A DNA stretch of 64,000 nt from Clostridium sartagoforme AAU1 (GTDB taxonomy: Bacteria > Bacillota > Clostridia > Clostridiales > Clostridiaceae). The position numbers and the translations under genes are program-made. Below the pieces are notes generated by a model. It ran no database searches and was not told where the DNA came from. It saw nothing but the letters and a program-made list of their open reading frames with translations. The DNA is taken from positions 1 to 64,000 of the forward strand of contig NZ_ASRV01000019.1 in assembly GCF_000401215.1 (NCBI RefSeq), read 5' to 3'. Positions 7,105-16,085 of this stretch are shown here, in pieces (position 1 is the stretch's first letter; every line of letters starts with the position of its first letter).

Positions 7105-9768
7105 ATGGAAAGATTTTTTTCAAAATCATATGAAGATGTATTAAAGCAATTTAATGTCTCTAAAAGTGGTTTAAGTGAAAATCAAGTAAAAGAAAATTTG
7201 GACAAATACGGTTATAATCAATTAACTGAAAAGAAAAAACAAACTGTTATGCAAGTCTTTCTAAGTCAATTTAAGGATTTACTTGTAATAATACTAATTA
7301 TTGCAGCTATAATTTCTATGGCAACTGGAAATGTTGAAAGTACATTAGTTATTTTTGCTGTTATTATTCTTAACGCAATTTTAGGCACTGTTCAACATTT
7401 TAAAGCAGAACAATCATTAGATAGTTTAAAAGCATTATCTGCTCCATCTGCTAAAGTTTATAGAAATGGAAAGAAGATTGAAATTCAATCTAAAGAAATT
7501 GTACCTGGAGATATATTAATTTTAGAAGCTGGTGATATGGTTGCCGCTGATGGTAGAATAGTTGAAAACTTCTCCCTTCAAGTAAATGAAAGTTCATTAA
7601 CTGGTGAATCTGAAAGTGTTAATAAATTTATTGATGAAATTAAAGAAGAAGAAATCGCCTTAGGTGATCAAAAAAATATGGTTTTCTCAGGTTCTTTAGT
7701 TACTTATGGTAGAGCCTTAGTTGTTATTACTGGCACAGGAATGAATACTGAAATAGGTAAAATTGCCCATTTAATGGAAGAAACTCAAGAAAAGCAAACA
7801 CCACTACAAGTTAGTTTAGATGATTTCAGTAAAAAATTAGCTATAGGAATTTTAGTTGTTTGTGCTATTGTATTTGCATTAAGTTTATATAGGGGAGTAT
7901 CTATTTTAGATTCACTTATGTTTGCTGTTGCTTTAGCTGTTGCTGCTATTCCTGAAGCATTAAGCTCAATAGTTACAATTGTACTAGCCTTAGGAACTCA
8001 AAAGATGGCTAAAGAAAATGCTATTGTAAAAAAACTTAGAGCTGTTGAAGGCTTAGGTTCAGTATCAGTTATTTGTTCTGATAAAACTGGTACATTAACC
8101 CAAAATAAAATGACTGTAAAAAAAGTTTATTTTGATAATAAATTAATTGATGGTGAAGAAGTAGACTTAAATGATGAGTTAGGAAATTATTTAATTAGTA
8201 GTTCAATTTTATGTAATGACTCTACATCTAAAAACGGAGTTGAAATAGGTGATCCAACAGAAGTTGCTTTAGTTAATTTAGGACATAAATTATCTTTAGA
8301 TGAACTGAATTTAAGAAAATCATATGGTAGATTAGGTGAATTACCATTTGATTCTGATAGAAAACTTATGAGTACTCTTCATAAGTTTGATAATAAAAAC
8401 TTAATGTTCACTAAAGGTGCTTTTGATGTATTACTAGATAGAATTGTAAAAATCAAAACTTCTACTGGTGTACGAGAAATAACATATGAAGATAAACAAA
8501 ATATAATAAATGCAAATAAACAATTATCGCAAAGTGGATTAAGAGTTTTAGCTTTTGCTTATAAAGAATTTGCAAATCCTGAATTCTTATCATTAGAAGA
8601 TGAAAATAATTATACCTTTATAGGTCTTATTTCAATGATAGATCCTCCTAGAGAAGAATCTGCTGAAGCTGTTAAAGACTGTATAACAGCTGGAATAAAG
8701 CCAGTTATGATTACAGGTGATCACAAAATAACTGCATCTGCCATTGCAAAGCAAATAGGTATTTTAAGAGATGGAGATAGAGCTATTGAAGGAATAGAAC
8801 TAGATAAAATGTCAGATGATGAATTAAAGAGTAACATAGAAAATATCGCCGTTTATGCTAGAGTTTCTCCTGAACATAAGATAAGAATAGTTAGAGCATG
8901 GCAAGAAAAAGATGAAATAGTTGCTATGACTGGTGATGGAGTTAATGATGCTCCTGCACTTAAACAAGCTGATATAGGAATTGCAATGGGTATTACAGGA
9001 ACAGAAGTCTCAAAAGATGCTGCTTCAGTAATATTAACAGATGATAATTTTGCTACAATAGTTAAGTCTGTAGCTAATGGTAGAAATATTTATAAGAATA
9101 TAAAGAACTCTATTAAATTCTTATTATCAGGTAATACTTCCGGTATATTATCAGTATTATATACTTCATTAATGGCTTTACCAATGCCATTCCATGCAGT
9201 ACATTTACTATTTATAAACTTATTAACTGATAGTTTACCTGCAATTGCAATAGGTATGGAAAAGTCTAAGAAAGATTTATTAAAGGATAAACCTAGATCA
9301 AGAAATTCATCTATATTGTCAAAAGACTTTATATCTGAAATTGCTATTGAAGGTTTAATAATTGCTGTATTTACTTTATTCGCATTTTATATGGGTCTAA
9401 AAACTAATGAGGCTGTAGCATCTACAATGGCTTTCTCAACACTTTGTTTAGCTAGATTATTCCATGGATTTAATTGTAGAGGCGATAAATCAATATTCTC
9501 AATAGGCTTATTTTCAAATAGATTTAGTTGGATGGCATTTGGTGTAGGTGTACTATTATTAAACTTAGTATTATTTGTACCATTTCTTCAAAAATTATTT
9601 GAAGTATCCAATTTAACTGGTTCACAAATTGGTTATATATATTTATTTGCTTTTATACCAACACTAATTATTCAAATAGCTAAAGTAATATTAGATGTTA
9701 TAAAAAGTAGAAAAGATAATAATATTAATTCTTCACATGAAAAAGAAGAAGTTGAAAAAGTTGCTTAA
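7105..9768 (+). CDS. P2A-type cation-transporting ATPase, probable Mn2+/Ca2+ exporter
   Basis: 887 residues, ribosome site GGAGGAG. Domains in order: cation ATPase N-terminal domain, TGES actuator loop (about 171-174), helix M4 with AIPEALSS, phosphorylation motif SDKTGTLT with the acyl-phosphate Asp at 326, TGD hinge, GDGVNDAP, and six C-terminal membrane helices. Length and motifs fit the Ca2+-ATPase (PacL/YoaB) group. M4 has PEAL where SERCA-type pumps have PEGL, a change also seen in manganese-linked bacterial relatives. Control by a yybP-ykoY riboswitch makes Mn2+ efflux the best assignment. That is inferred from the riboswitch, since the sequence alone does not separate Mn from Ca. Confidence 0.9.
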   Translation: MERFFSKSYEDVLKQFNVSKSGLSENQVKENLDKYGYNQLTEKKKQTVMQVFLSQFKDLLVIILIIAAIISMATGNVESTLVIFAVIILNAILGTVQHFKAEQSLDSLKALSAPSAKVYRNGKKIEIQSKEIVPGDILILEAGDMVAADGRIVENFSLQVNESSLTGESESVNKFIDEIKEEEIALGDQKNMVFSGSLVTYGRALVVITGTGMNTEIGKIAHLMEETQEKQTPLQVSLDDFSKKLAIGILVVCAIVFALSLYRGVSILDSLMFAVALAVAAIPEALSSIVTIVLALGTQKMAKENAIVKKLRAVEGLGSVSVICSDKTGTLTQNKMTVKKVYFDNKLIDGEEVDLNDELGNYLISSSILCNDSTSKNGVEIGDPTEVALVNLGHKLSLDELNLRKSYGRLGELPFDSDRKLMSTLHKFDNKNLMFTKGAFDVLLDRIVKIKTSTGVREITYEDKQNIINANKQLSQSGLRVLAFAYKEFANPEFLSLEDENNYTFIGLISMIDPPREESAEAVKDCITAGIKPVMITGDHKITASAIAKQIGILRDGDRAIEGIELDKMSDDELKSNIENIAVYARVSPEHKIRIVRAWQEKDEIVAMTGDGVNDAPALKQADIGIAMGITGTEVSKDAASVILTDDNFATIVKSVANGRNIYKNIKNSIKFLLSGNTSGILSVLYTSLMALPMPFHAVHLLFINLLTDSLPAIAIGMEKSKKDLLKDKPRSRNSSILSKDFISEIAIEGLIIAVFTLFAFYMGLKTNEAVASTMAFSTLCLARLFHGFNCRGDKSIFSIGLFSNRFSWMAFGVGVLLLNLVLFVPFLQKLFEVSNLTGSQIGYIYLFAFIPTLIIQIAKVILDVIKSRKDNNINSSHEKEEVEKVA

Positions 9769-9784
9769 TTAAATTTAAATTCTA

Positions 9785-9818
9785 TAAAAAACAGTTTGTA
9801 CTTGGTACAAGCTGTTTT
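9785..9818 (+). terminator. Terminator between converging ATPase and DUF3298 genes
   Basis: AAAAACAG-T-TTGTAC/GTACAA-G-CTGTTTTT stem with a three-base loop and T run. The A-rich 5' side lets it serve the minus strand too. Confidence 0.85.
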
Positions 9819-9819
9819 T

Positions 9820-10523
9820 TTATCCAATTTTCTCTTTAAATTCTTGCATATCATAAGGTATTTCAAATTCTGGCATTCCTGCTACATAAGGAGCTATCTC
9901 ATAATAAGGAAAATATATTATTATCTTATTATTTTTAATATAAAAACTTTGATTATCTTTAATTCCATTAAATCCTTCTTTTCCAGTAAAATAATAATCA
10001 GGATGTTTGTTTATCTCTTTTTGTATTAATTCATTTATATTTTTTTATAATTATATCCAACTTTAAATAAGTCTTTCAATTCAATTTTCTTTCCTGATTT
10101 AATATCTATGTTATAAGATTTTCTAGTTGTAATTCCATGTGCGCCACCACTAAATTGATAGTAATCTATATAAAAACTTAATATAGCTTCATTATTAGTT
10201 AATGTATATTTTGCATTCAATTCATATGGAATTGTTGGAGTTAAATCCTCACTGGTTTCTTTAACCTCGTTTATCCAGCTATCAGTCCAATCACTTATTT
10301 CATTGTTGATAACTTTTTCACCATTTTCATTAATTAATCCTACTATTTGAGGAATATCGACATCAATATTTACAAATTTTAAATTTTTCTTTATTATTTT
10401 ATCCACAAGTTTCGGATTTTCGACAGCATCTCTACTTAAATTTATTAACAGTGCCTGTGGACAAATGTGGACAATTTCTAATACTACTAGAACAGTTATT
10501 AATATTTTATAAACCTTATTCAT
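9820..10523 (-). pseudogene. DUF4163/DUF3298 (RsiV/PdaC-like) exported protein, frameshifted
   Basis: The first 162 codons (10523 down to about 10038) give an N-terminal membrane anchor or signal, then a DUF4163-like region ending in SGGAHG and the start of DUF3298 (KKIELKDLFK). The remaining 72 codons (INELIQKEINKHPDYYFTGK to DMQEFKEKIG, stop at 9820) continue DUF3298 in another frame. The frames join at a run of seven A on the minus strand (10040-10046); eight would restore one protein of about 234 residues. Relatives are anti-sigma factors that bind lysozyme (RsiV) or peptidoglycan deacetylase modules. No sigma factor is adjacent. A sequencing undercall is the likely cause, because three other genes here show the same fault. 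Confidence 0.8.
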
Positions 10524-10768
10524 ATGTATATCTCCTATTTCTATAAATATATATAATTTTCAGTTTTTTTCAAATTATTTTTATATTATATTATCTACAA
10601 TACTGTTAATAATTATTAACAATACTTTCAACATAATTTACACAAGTTATCCACATGGACATGTGGATTATGTGTGTAACATACGAATTTTTATTATAAT
10701 TTACTATTTTTTGTTCATAAAAAAGTTGACAAGTCCTTTTACAAAGCCACTTTGTTCCCTGTGGATAA
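10456..10768. promoter_or_regulatory. Cluster of DnaA-box-like 9-mers
   Basis: Two perfect boxes: TTATCCACA at 10647-10655 and its complement at 10760-10768. Three one-mismatch boxes: TGTGGATTA at 10662-10670, and TGTGGACAA at 10456-10464 and 10466-10474, the last two at the 5' end of the DUF3298 gene. Five sites in 313 bp is far denser than expected. No dnaA gene or AT-rich unwinding repeats are seen beside them, so a titration or regulatory site is more likely than an origin. Confidence 0.5.
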
Positions 10769-10795
10769 CTTTTTTGATTTTTTATCATATTTTAA

Positions 10796-10858
10796 TAGGG
10801 AGATACTAATTGCTTGCTTCACCTACTGGTTCTAAGCATAGCAACTAATATCTCCCTA
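10796..10858 (-). terminator. Long imperfect hairpin at the end of the rluF operon
   Basis: Outer arms TAGGGAGATACTAATTGCT and AGCAACTAATATCTCCCTA pair over 19 bp with two mismatches, and an inner TGCTT/AAGCA stem follows. The stop codon of rluF is inside the 3' arm. The U tract on the minus strand is weak, so it could be an RNA-stabilising hairpin instead. Confidence 0.55.
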
Positions 10859-11635
10859 CTTATCAAATTCTTTTGTTTTTCCTGATGTACTTATTAAATT
10901 ATTTAGTCCCTTAAGCTCATCTGAAGTTAAGTTTCTCCACTCTCCAATTTTTAATGTTTCTAAATTTATGTTCATTATTCTTATTCTATTTAGTTTAACT
11001 ACATTATATCCTAAAGCTTCACACATTCTCCTTATTTGCCTATTCATTCCCTGCGTTAATATTATTCTAAATGTGTTCTTATTTTCTTTTATAACAATAC
11101 ATTTTTTAGTTACTGTCCCTAATATTCTAACTCCACTTGACATAGATTTTATAAAATTATCATCAATTGGTTTATTTACAGTAACTATATATTCCTTTTC
11201 ATGATTATTTCCAGCTCTTAATATCTTATTAACTATATCTCCATCATTTGTCAAAAGTATTAGTCCCTGTGAATCTTTATCTAATCTTCCAATTGGGAAA
11301 ATTCTTTTTTTATGATTTATAAAATCTACTATATTTCCTTTTACCTTTTTTTCAGTAGTACATGTAATACCTACCGGTTTATTTAAAGCAATATATACTA
11401 ATTCATCTACTTTCTTTATAGGTTTTCCATCTACCTTTACATCTGCCGTTTCTTTAACTTTGGTTCCCATAACTGCATTTATACCATCTACAGTTACTCT
11501 CCCAGCTTCTATTAGTTTATCAGCTTCTCTTCTTGAACAAAATCCTGTTTCGCTTATAAACTTATTTAGTCTTATTTCAGCTCCTCTATCACTGTGTATT
11601 ATTACATATTTATCTTCATTATTCTTTTGCTTCAT
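10856..11635 (-). CDS. rluF: 23S rRNA pseudouridine synthase, RluF/RluB type
   Basis: 259 residues from the ATG at 11635, placed six bases after AAAGGTG; an in-frame GTG at 11644 overlaps that ribosome site. Residues about 21-68 are an S4 RNA-binding domain ([20 protein letters not shown]). The RsuA/RluB/E/F catalytic domain follows, with [10 protein letters not shown] holding the catalytic Asp at 119 and a GMNRQIRRM motif near the end. RluF modifies U2604 of 23S rRNA in E. coli; the exact site here is not shown by sequence. It is the third gene of a short run after the sortase and RsgI-like genes, which may be only positional. Confidence 0.85.
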   Translation of the reverse strand: MKQKNNEDKYVIIHSDRGAEIRLNKFISETGFCSRREADKLIEAGRVTVDGINAVMGTKVKETADVKVDGKPIKKVDELVYIALNKPVGITCTTEKKVKGNIVDFINHKKRIFPIGRLDKDSQGLILLTNDGDIVNKILRAGNNHEKEYIVTVNKPIDDNFIKSMSSGVRILGTVTKKCIVIKENKNTFRIILTQGMNRQIRRMCEALGYNVVKLNRIRIMNINLETLKIGEWRNLTSDELKGLNNLISTSGKTKEFDK

Positions 11636-11655
11636 TATTCTCACCTTTATAAATT

Positions 11656-12651
11656 TTAAGGGCTTACCTTATGTTCATCCCCTGAATTATTTAACCTAAC
11701 TTGAATTTCTTTCTCTTTAATAAAACTTTCTGTATCTTTTAAAGCATCATAGCTTAATGGTGTTCCTGTTACAGTAACTATTACTCCTGATTCTGGAATC
11801 ATTTCATTATTAATAGCATAATTTAATATATTCTTTACTGAATCATCTATATTGGCATTATTAACATTTAGTTCAAGTAACATATTATTTCCTTTTTCAG
11901 TTTTACTGTAAGCATCTACTATTCTATCAAATCTATTTACCTCTAATGTGATTTCTGATGTAGTTTCTATAACTATAGTTTTATCAATTGATTTATATTT
12001 AAACGCACCTATAATAATTACTAATACAAATAAACTAAGTAGTATTGAAAGCTGTAATTTGTACTTTTTTATAGTAACAGCTTCTACACTAACAAAATCC
12101 TCTCCTATATTATTATCTTTTCCAGCTTTAACTTTTATAAACTCACCTTTAGATGTTAATATTATAGCACTTCTAAAGTTCTTACTAATTATAATTCCTC
12201 TATGTTCAGTTTCTTTCATAATTTGAGATATTTCATCTACACCAAGGATATTAATAGCCTCTACTATTTGTATATATTCCTGGATATATTTATAGTTAGG
12301 ATTAGACAATATAACAACATAAGTTATAATATATTCTTTCCAAGTTTGAAGAAATTCCTTTTCTATTGGTGTTCTTTTAAGAATTCTATTAATTGGGAAC
12401 TTTCTAGTTGTATTTAGATATTCAAATAATTCTACATCTTCTATTATAAAATAAGCTATATTCAAAATTTTATTTCTTATAGTGTACGATACCTTTTCAT
12501 GTATTAAATCTTTTATAAGTATCTTATAATTTAAAAGATCCTCACTTAATTTTTCTATTTCTTCTGCTCTTTTCTCTATTACTTCTTCTAAAGCTACACT
12601 TGATGGAGATTTAGTCGAAAATTTATATTTATCACTTTGAAAATCGCTCAT
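11656..12651 (-). CDS. RsgI-like transmembrane anti-sigma factor fused to a sigma-I C-terminal-like domain
   Basis: 331 residues, ribosome site GGAGGAT. Residues about 18-130 resemble the C-terminal DNA-binding region of SigI, especially [20 protein letters not shown] followed by [23 protein letters not shown]. Residues about 150-195 match the short cytoplasmic RsgI N-terminal anti-sigma domain ([20 protein letters not shown], then FIKVKAG). One membrane helix spans about 199-217. The external part starts with the RsgI-type [12 protein letters not shown] and lacks any carbohydrate-binding module. Classic RsgI proteins are encoded after a full sigI; here no sigI is present and the sigma-like part lacks region 2. 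It directly follows the sortase gene. Self-inhibition or a DNA-binding membrane regulator is inference. Confidence 0.7.
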   Translation of the reverse strand: MSDFQSDKYKFSTKSPSSVALEEVIEKRAEEIEKLSEDLLNYKILIKDLIHEKVSYTIRNKILNIAYFIIEDVELFEYLNTTRKFPINRILKRTPIEKEFLQTWKEYIITYVVILSNPNYKYIQEYIQIVEAINILGVDEISQIMKETEHRGIIISKNFRSAIILTSKGEFIKVKAGKDNNIGEDFVSVEAVTIKKYKLQLSILLSLFVLVIIIGAFKYKSIDKTIVIETTSEITLEVNRFDRIVDAYSKTEKGNNMLLELNVNNANIDDSVKNILNYAINNEMIPESGVIVTVTGTPLSYDALKDTESFIKEKEIQVRLNNSGDEHKVSP

Positions 12652-12665
12652 TATTATCCTCCGTT

Positions 12666-13256
12666 TTATAAATCCTTAGTTTCTATAAGATTACCTTTTA
12701 CTATAACCCTTTCTTTTGCTCCAACAGTACAGGTTACTAATGTAATAGTAGCTTCACTGGTATTATCAAGCACTTCTACATTGCTTGGATCAACTATGAA
12801 GTTATCCGTAATTTCATATATATATTCTTTCTTATTAGCTTTAACTAGTATTTTGTCTCCCTTTTCTACCTTATATAAGTTTACAAAGGCTTCTGAATAA
12901 TCAGATACTCTATGGCCTGCAACTGCAAAATTGCCTTTTTCACCCGGTCCTGCCGAATCTGCAAAATGACCCAAATAATATTGTAGAATATCATCAGTTA
13001 TACCTTCTACTAGTCCTTGAGATAGATTTATACTAGGAATTTCAATTAAAGCAATTGGTTTGTATCCATTAATAGATTTTTCTTCTGTACCCTCTTCCTT
13101 GCTCTTTGGTTCTTCATTTATGACTTCTTCTAAAATATTTTGAAGTTCTTTTTGCCTTTTAGATGTTTCAATTTTTTTGTAAGCAATTGATGCAATTAAT
13201 GCTAGTCCAACTATAATTAAAACAACGCCTATAAGCCTTCTGATTTTTTCTCCCAT
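12666..13256 (-). CDS. srtD: Class D sortase
   Basis: 196 residues starting at the ATG at 13256, nine bases after GGGAG; an earlier in-frame ATG abuts that site. There is one N-terminal membrane anchor (about 6-26), a charged linker, then the sortase barrel with catalytic His115 (AVAGHR), Cys176 (TLVTCT) and Arg183 (ERVIVKG). The small size and motif context fit class D (SrtD). Sortases join LPxTG-like surface proteins to peptidoglycan; no obvious substrate is encoded in this window. It is 15 bp upstream of the RsgI-like gene, suggesting shared transcription and a link between surface anchoring and envelope signalling. Confidence 0.85.
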   Translation of the reverse strand: MGEKIRRLIGVVLIIVGLALIASIAYKKIETSKRQKELQNILEEVINEEPKSKEEGTEEKSINGYKPIALIEIPSINLSQGLVEGITDDILQYYLGHFADSAGPGEKGNFAVAGHRVSDYSEAFVNLYKVEKGDKILVKANKKEYIYEITDNFIVDPSNVEVLDNTSEATITLVTCTVGAKERVIVKGNLIETKDL

Positions 13257-13369
13257 ATTTCTCATCTCCCAATAAACATTTATAATAATTCATCATATAT
13301 TATAACATAAAGACTATACTTTTAATATAATTGTGTCTCTTATATCCATTAATATTTTAGGAGTAACTT

Positions 13370-13567
13370 ATGAATAGGAAAATAATTTATGTCGATTTTG
13401 TTTTTAAGCGTCGAAAACTTTCTTCTAGAACTATCCATTTTATTTATAAACTCAAAGTTAAATTAAAGCATTTGTTTAATAAAATATTTAAAAATAGAAA
13501 GAGAAAAATTAATTCTAATATTTATCCTTTTAAAAAGTACTATAGATATAATAAAAAATTCATATAA
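13370..13567 (+). CDS. Small, very basic protein of unknown function
   Basis: 65 codons with a good ribosome site (TTTAGGAGTAACTT before ATG). About 40 percent of residues are Lys or Arg, with several Tyr and Phe and no acidic stretch; there is only one Asp. The composition resembles a nucleic-acid-binding, spore-core or antimicrobial-type peptide. No motif is recognised. It lies alone on the plus strand, diverging from the sortase operon and before ispF. Confidence 0.5.
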   Translation: MNRKIIYVDFVFKRRKLSSRTIHFIYKLKVKLKHLFNKIFKNRKRKINSNIYPFKKYYRYNKKFI

Positions 13568-13686
13568 TATTGAAAAATAGTTATAAAAAATATATATCAT
13601 CTCATATATTTATATTATTAATTAAACCATATCTATTTTTAATATTTATGGTAAAATAACTCTATAATTATTTTAGAGGTGATAAA

Positions 13687-14169
13687 GTGAGGATAGGATT
13701 AGGATACGATGTACATCGTTTAGTTGAAGGAAGGGATTTAATAATAGGTGGTGTTAATATTCCTTATGAAAAGGGGTTACTAGGTCATTCAGATGCAGAT
13801 GTTCTACTTCATGCAATTATGGACTCATTACTTGGTGCCTCAGCTCTTGGTGATATTGGAAAACATTTTCCCGATACAGATTCAAGGTTTAAAGGAATAT
13901 CAAGTATAAAGCTATTAGAAGAGGTAGGGAAACTACTTTCTGTTAATGGATATTCTATTAACAATATAGACGCAACTATTATTGCTCAAAAACCTAAAAT
14001 GGCTCCTTTCATTCAACAAATGAGAGAAAACATAGCAAATGCACTAAATATTAATTTAAACCAAATAAATGTCAAGGCAACTACTGAAGAAGGCCTTGGA
14101 TTTACTGGAAATGGTGAAGGAATTTCTTCTCAAAGCATATGTTTGTTACAATTGACAATTAACGATTAA
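13687..14169 (+). CDS. ispF: 2-C-methyl-D-erythritol 2,4-cyclodiphosphate synthase
   Basis: 160 residues with a GTG start after AGAGGTGATAAA. It converts CDP-ME 2-phosphate to ME-cPP with release of CMP in the non-mevalonate isoprenoid pathway. The start [10 protein letters not shown] carries the metal ligands Asp8 and His10, [12 protein letters not shown] holds the third metal histidine, and [16 protein letters not shown] is the C-terminal nucleotide-binding loop. The family normally ends shortly after this loop (AVCLIxK). Here the last codons, QLTIND, come from an interspersed repeat that supplies the stop. Isolated gene, no ispD beside it. Confidence 0.95.
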   Translation: MRIGLGYDVHRLVEGRDLIIGGVNIPYEKGLLGHSDADVLLHAIMDSLLGASALGDIGKHFPDTDSRFKGISSIKLLEEVGKLLSVNGYSINNIDATIIAQKPKMAPFIQQMRENIANALNINLNQINVKATTEEGLGFTGNGEGISSQSICLLQLTIND

Positions 14170-14267
14170 CAATTTACAGTTTAGGAAATAACTCAAACAA
14201 TTGAGTTATGGGAGTGAAAAGTGAAAGAGTGAAGATTGCATTTAAAATAAAATCTTCACTCTTTCAC
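14150..14267. repeat. Fold-back repeat overlapping the ispF 3' end
   Basis: A CAATTGACAATTAACGATTA-type end lies inside the last ispF codons. It is followed by a perfect 9-bp hairpin (ATAACTCAA 14188-14196/TTGAGTTAT 14201-14209) and a perfect 17-bp hairpin (14221-14237 with 14251-14267). The layout is like the other intergenic hairpin-rich repeats but with different sequence. Confidence 0.5.
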
Positions 14268-14269
14268 TA

Positions 14270-14313
14270 AAAGAAAAGTATGGCTTTTTTATTTAGCCAT
14301 ACTTTTCTTTTTC
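14270..14313. terminator. Bidirectional terminator between ispF and metT
   Basis: Stem AGAAAAGTATGGC/GCCATACTTTTCT with A-rich and T-rich flanks on both sides. It serves ispF on plus and metT on minus. Confidence 0.85.
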
Positions 14314-14341
14314 TGGTTTATATTTTAATTTTACAATAGCC

Positions 14342-15619
14342 TTATTTATTTCTCCAATGTATGTATATAGATATTATAGCACATATCCCCATAAGATAAG
14401 GATAAAATAAAAATTTCATTATTGCAAATGGTGATAAAGCGGCAAGTCCTGCTGCTGAAATTAATTGTGCACCATATGGTATCACTCCTTGAAACACGCA
14501 TGCAAACATATCCATTATGCCTGCAACTCTTTTGGGTTCTAAATCAAATTCATTTGAAATATCTTTCGCTATAGGTCCTACAGTCACAATTGCAACAGTA
14601 TTATTAGCTGTACAAATATCAACTAAACTAACTAATGTTGCAATACCGTATTCGGCTCCCCTCTTAGTTTTGAAGTTTTTTAATCCTTTATTAATAATAA
14701 AATCTATTCCACCATTAAAATTAATAAGTTCTATTGTTCCTGCTATAAGAATTGAAATTATTATTAGTTCACTCATACCTAATATTCCTGAGGATATAGA
14801 GTTAAATAATCCTATAAGATTAAAACTTCCAAGAATAAATCCTATTATTCCTGAGGATAAAATACCAAGTAATAATACTATAATTACATTTACTCCAATT
14901 AATGATGTTACTATTACAATTATATATGGTAAGATTTTAAACAAATTAAATTCTAGGGCCTCTAAATTTACAACTGTTGCACTCTTAGTTAGCAACATAA
15001 GTATTACTGCAGTTATGATTGCAGCTGGAAGTACTATAATAAAGTTCATTTTAAATTTATCTTTCATCTCACAACCTTGTGTTCTAGTAGCAGCTATAGT
15101 TGTATCTGATATTATAGAAAGGTTATCTCCGAACATCGCTCCACTAACCACCGCTCCTGTAGCTAAAGCTGTTGCTATTCCAGTTTTATCTGCTATTCCA
15201 ACAGCTATTGGTACTAGCGCAACAATAGTTCCCATTGATGTTCCTATAGATAATGATATGAAACATCCTATAATAAATATTCCTGGAATTAAAAGACTAC
15301 TTGGCAATAAAGAAAGTCCTAAATTAACAGTAGAATCTACTGCTCCCATATCCTTTGCTACTTTTGCAAAAGCTCCTGCTAATATAAATATAATTACCAT
15401 AAGTAAAATATTGGTATTTCCTGCACCTCTACAAAATATATCTACTTTCTCATCAAACTTTACTTTTTTATTCATGATTAATGCTGTTAAAGCTGCTGCT
15501 AGGAAAGGGATTAGTATAGATACAGCATAAAAATCTTTTGCAATTATTGATGTTCCTAAATAAACTAATAGAAATACTCCCAATGGAAGTAAAGCCAGCC
15601 CATTACCTTTGTTATTCAA
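14342..15619 (-). CDS. metT: NhaC-family transporter, probable methionine transporter MetT
   Basis: 425 residues, TTG start after GGAGAG. About eleven hydrophobic segments and the NhaC/Na+-H+ antiporter signatures (SIGTSMGTIVALVPIAVGIA and GAMFGDNLSIISDTTIAATR) are visible. The family includes Na+/H+ antiporters, but members under SAM-riboswitch control form the MetT group predicted to import methionine. A SAM-I riboswitch precedes this gene, so MetT is the favoured name. Sequence alone gives the family; the substrate comes from regulation. Expression should fall when S-adenosylmethionine is plentiful. Confidence 0.85.
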   Translation of the reverse strand: MNNKGNGLALLPLGVFLLVYLGTSIIAKDFYAVSILIPFLAAALTALIMNKKVKFDEKVDIFCRGAGNTNILLMVIIFILAGAFAKVAKDMGAVDSTVNLGLSLLPSSLLIPGIFIIGCFISLSIGTSMGTIVALVPIAVGIADKTGIATALATGAVVSGAMFGDNLSIISDTTIAATRTQGCEMKDKFKMNFIIVLPAAIITAVILMLLTKSATVVNLEALEFNLFKILPYIIVIVTSLIGVNVIIVLLLGILSSGIIGFILGSFNLIGLFNSISSGILGMSELIIISILIAGTIELINFNGGIDFIINKGLKNFKTKRGAEYGIATLVSLVDICTANNTVAIVTVGPIAKDISNEFDLEPKRVAGIMDMFACVFQGVIPYGAQLISAAGLAALSPFAIMKFLFYPYLMGICAIISIYIHWRNK

Positions 15620-15675
15620 AATTCTTTTCTCTCCTTTTTGATATTAAATAATTTGTATGTATTTTTAGTTTAAAT

Positions 15676-15848
15676 TTAAAAAAGCTTCTGCAAGAATACA
15701 GAAGCTTTGATTACACATATAAAAAGTTATAATTCGCCTCTTATCTATCAGGATATCCTGCAGGATTTAGCACCTTAAGAATTAATTAAAATCCTTGGTT
15801 GCTGGGCTTCAAAGGGCCAGTCCCTCCACCACTCTTGATAAGACTTTT
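15676..15848 (-). promoter_or_regulatory. SAM-I (S-box) riboswitch upstream of metT
   Basis: On the minus strand: P1 CTTATCAAGAG, the conserved GGTGGAGGGACTGGCCC, TTGAAGCCCAGCAACC, GGTGCTAAATCCTGCAGG, and the closing GATAAGAG. A terminator with 10-bp stem AAAGCTTCTG/CAGAAGCTTT (15681-15708) and T run follows. Binding of SAM favours termination. Confidence 0.95.
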
Positions 15849-15863
15849 AAATTTTGCATTATC

Positions 15864-15892
15864 ATAGTATCAGCTTAAATTTATATTGTCAA
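15864..15892 (-). promoter_or_regulatory. Sigma-A promoter of metT
   Basis: On the minus strand TTGACA (15887-15892) and TACTAT (15864-15869) are separated by 17 bp, about 16 bp before the SAM riboswitch. Confidence 0.75.
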
Positions 15893-15980
15893 CAGTTATA
15901 TTTTCCCTCACAATATATTACGATTATATATTTCTACAAACAATTAAAGTTATACGCAAAATATAGTTGATTTAAACATA

Positions 15981-16007
15981 AAAAAGAGATTACATAGTAA
16001 TCTCTTT
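15981..16007 (-). terminator. Terminator of the tRNA-Gly/tRNA-Lys transcript
   Basis: Stem AAAGAGATTAC/GTAATCTCTTT immediately follows the CCA end of tRNA-Lys, with a T run on the minus strand. Confidence 0.85.
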
Positions 16008-16082
16008 GGTGCGTTATCAGGGGATCGAACCCGGGACACCCTGATTAAGAGTCAGGTGCTCTACCAACTGAGCTAATAACGC
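16007..16082 (-). tRNA. tRNA-Lys (anticodon CTT)
   Basis: 76-nt cloverleaf on the minus strand, acceptor GCGTTAT/ATAACGC, D arm AGCTCAGTTGGTAGAGC, anticodon loop CTCTTAA (CTT), T arm GGGTTCGATCCC, CCA encoded. It follows tRNA-Gly(TCC) by three bases in one transcript. Confidence 0.96.
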
Positions 16083-16085
16083 ATA

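Noticed and set aside
9796-10029. Plus-strand 77-codon frame after the ATPase
   Set aside because: It is the antisense shadow of the C-terminal part of the frameshifted DUF3298 gene and has no ribosome site.
10456-10768. Chromosomal or plasmid origin of replication
   Set aside because: There are DnaA-box-like sites but no dnaA, dnaN, rep gene or clear unwinding element nearby, so only a box cluster is claimed.
10606-10788. 60-codon minus-strand open frame in the DnaA-box region
   Set aside because: No ribosome site, odd composition, and it only exists because the region is free of stops; the DNA-level sites explain the sequence better.
14517-15530. Long 337-codon plus-strand frame inside metT
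   Set aside because: Antisense shadow of a membrane protein gene; the minus strand has a clear transporter with a SAM riboswitch.
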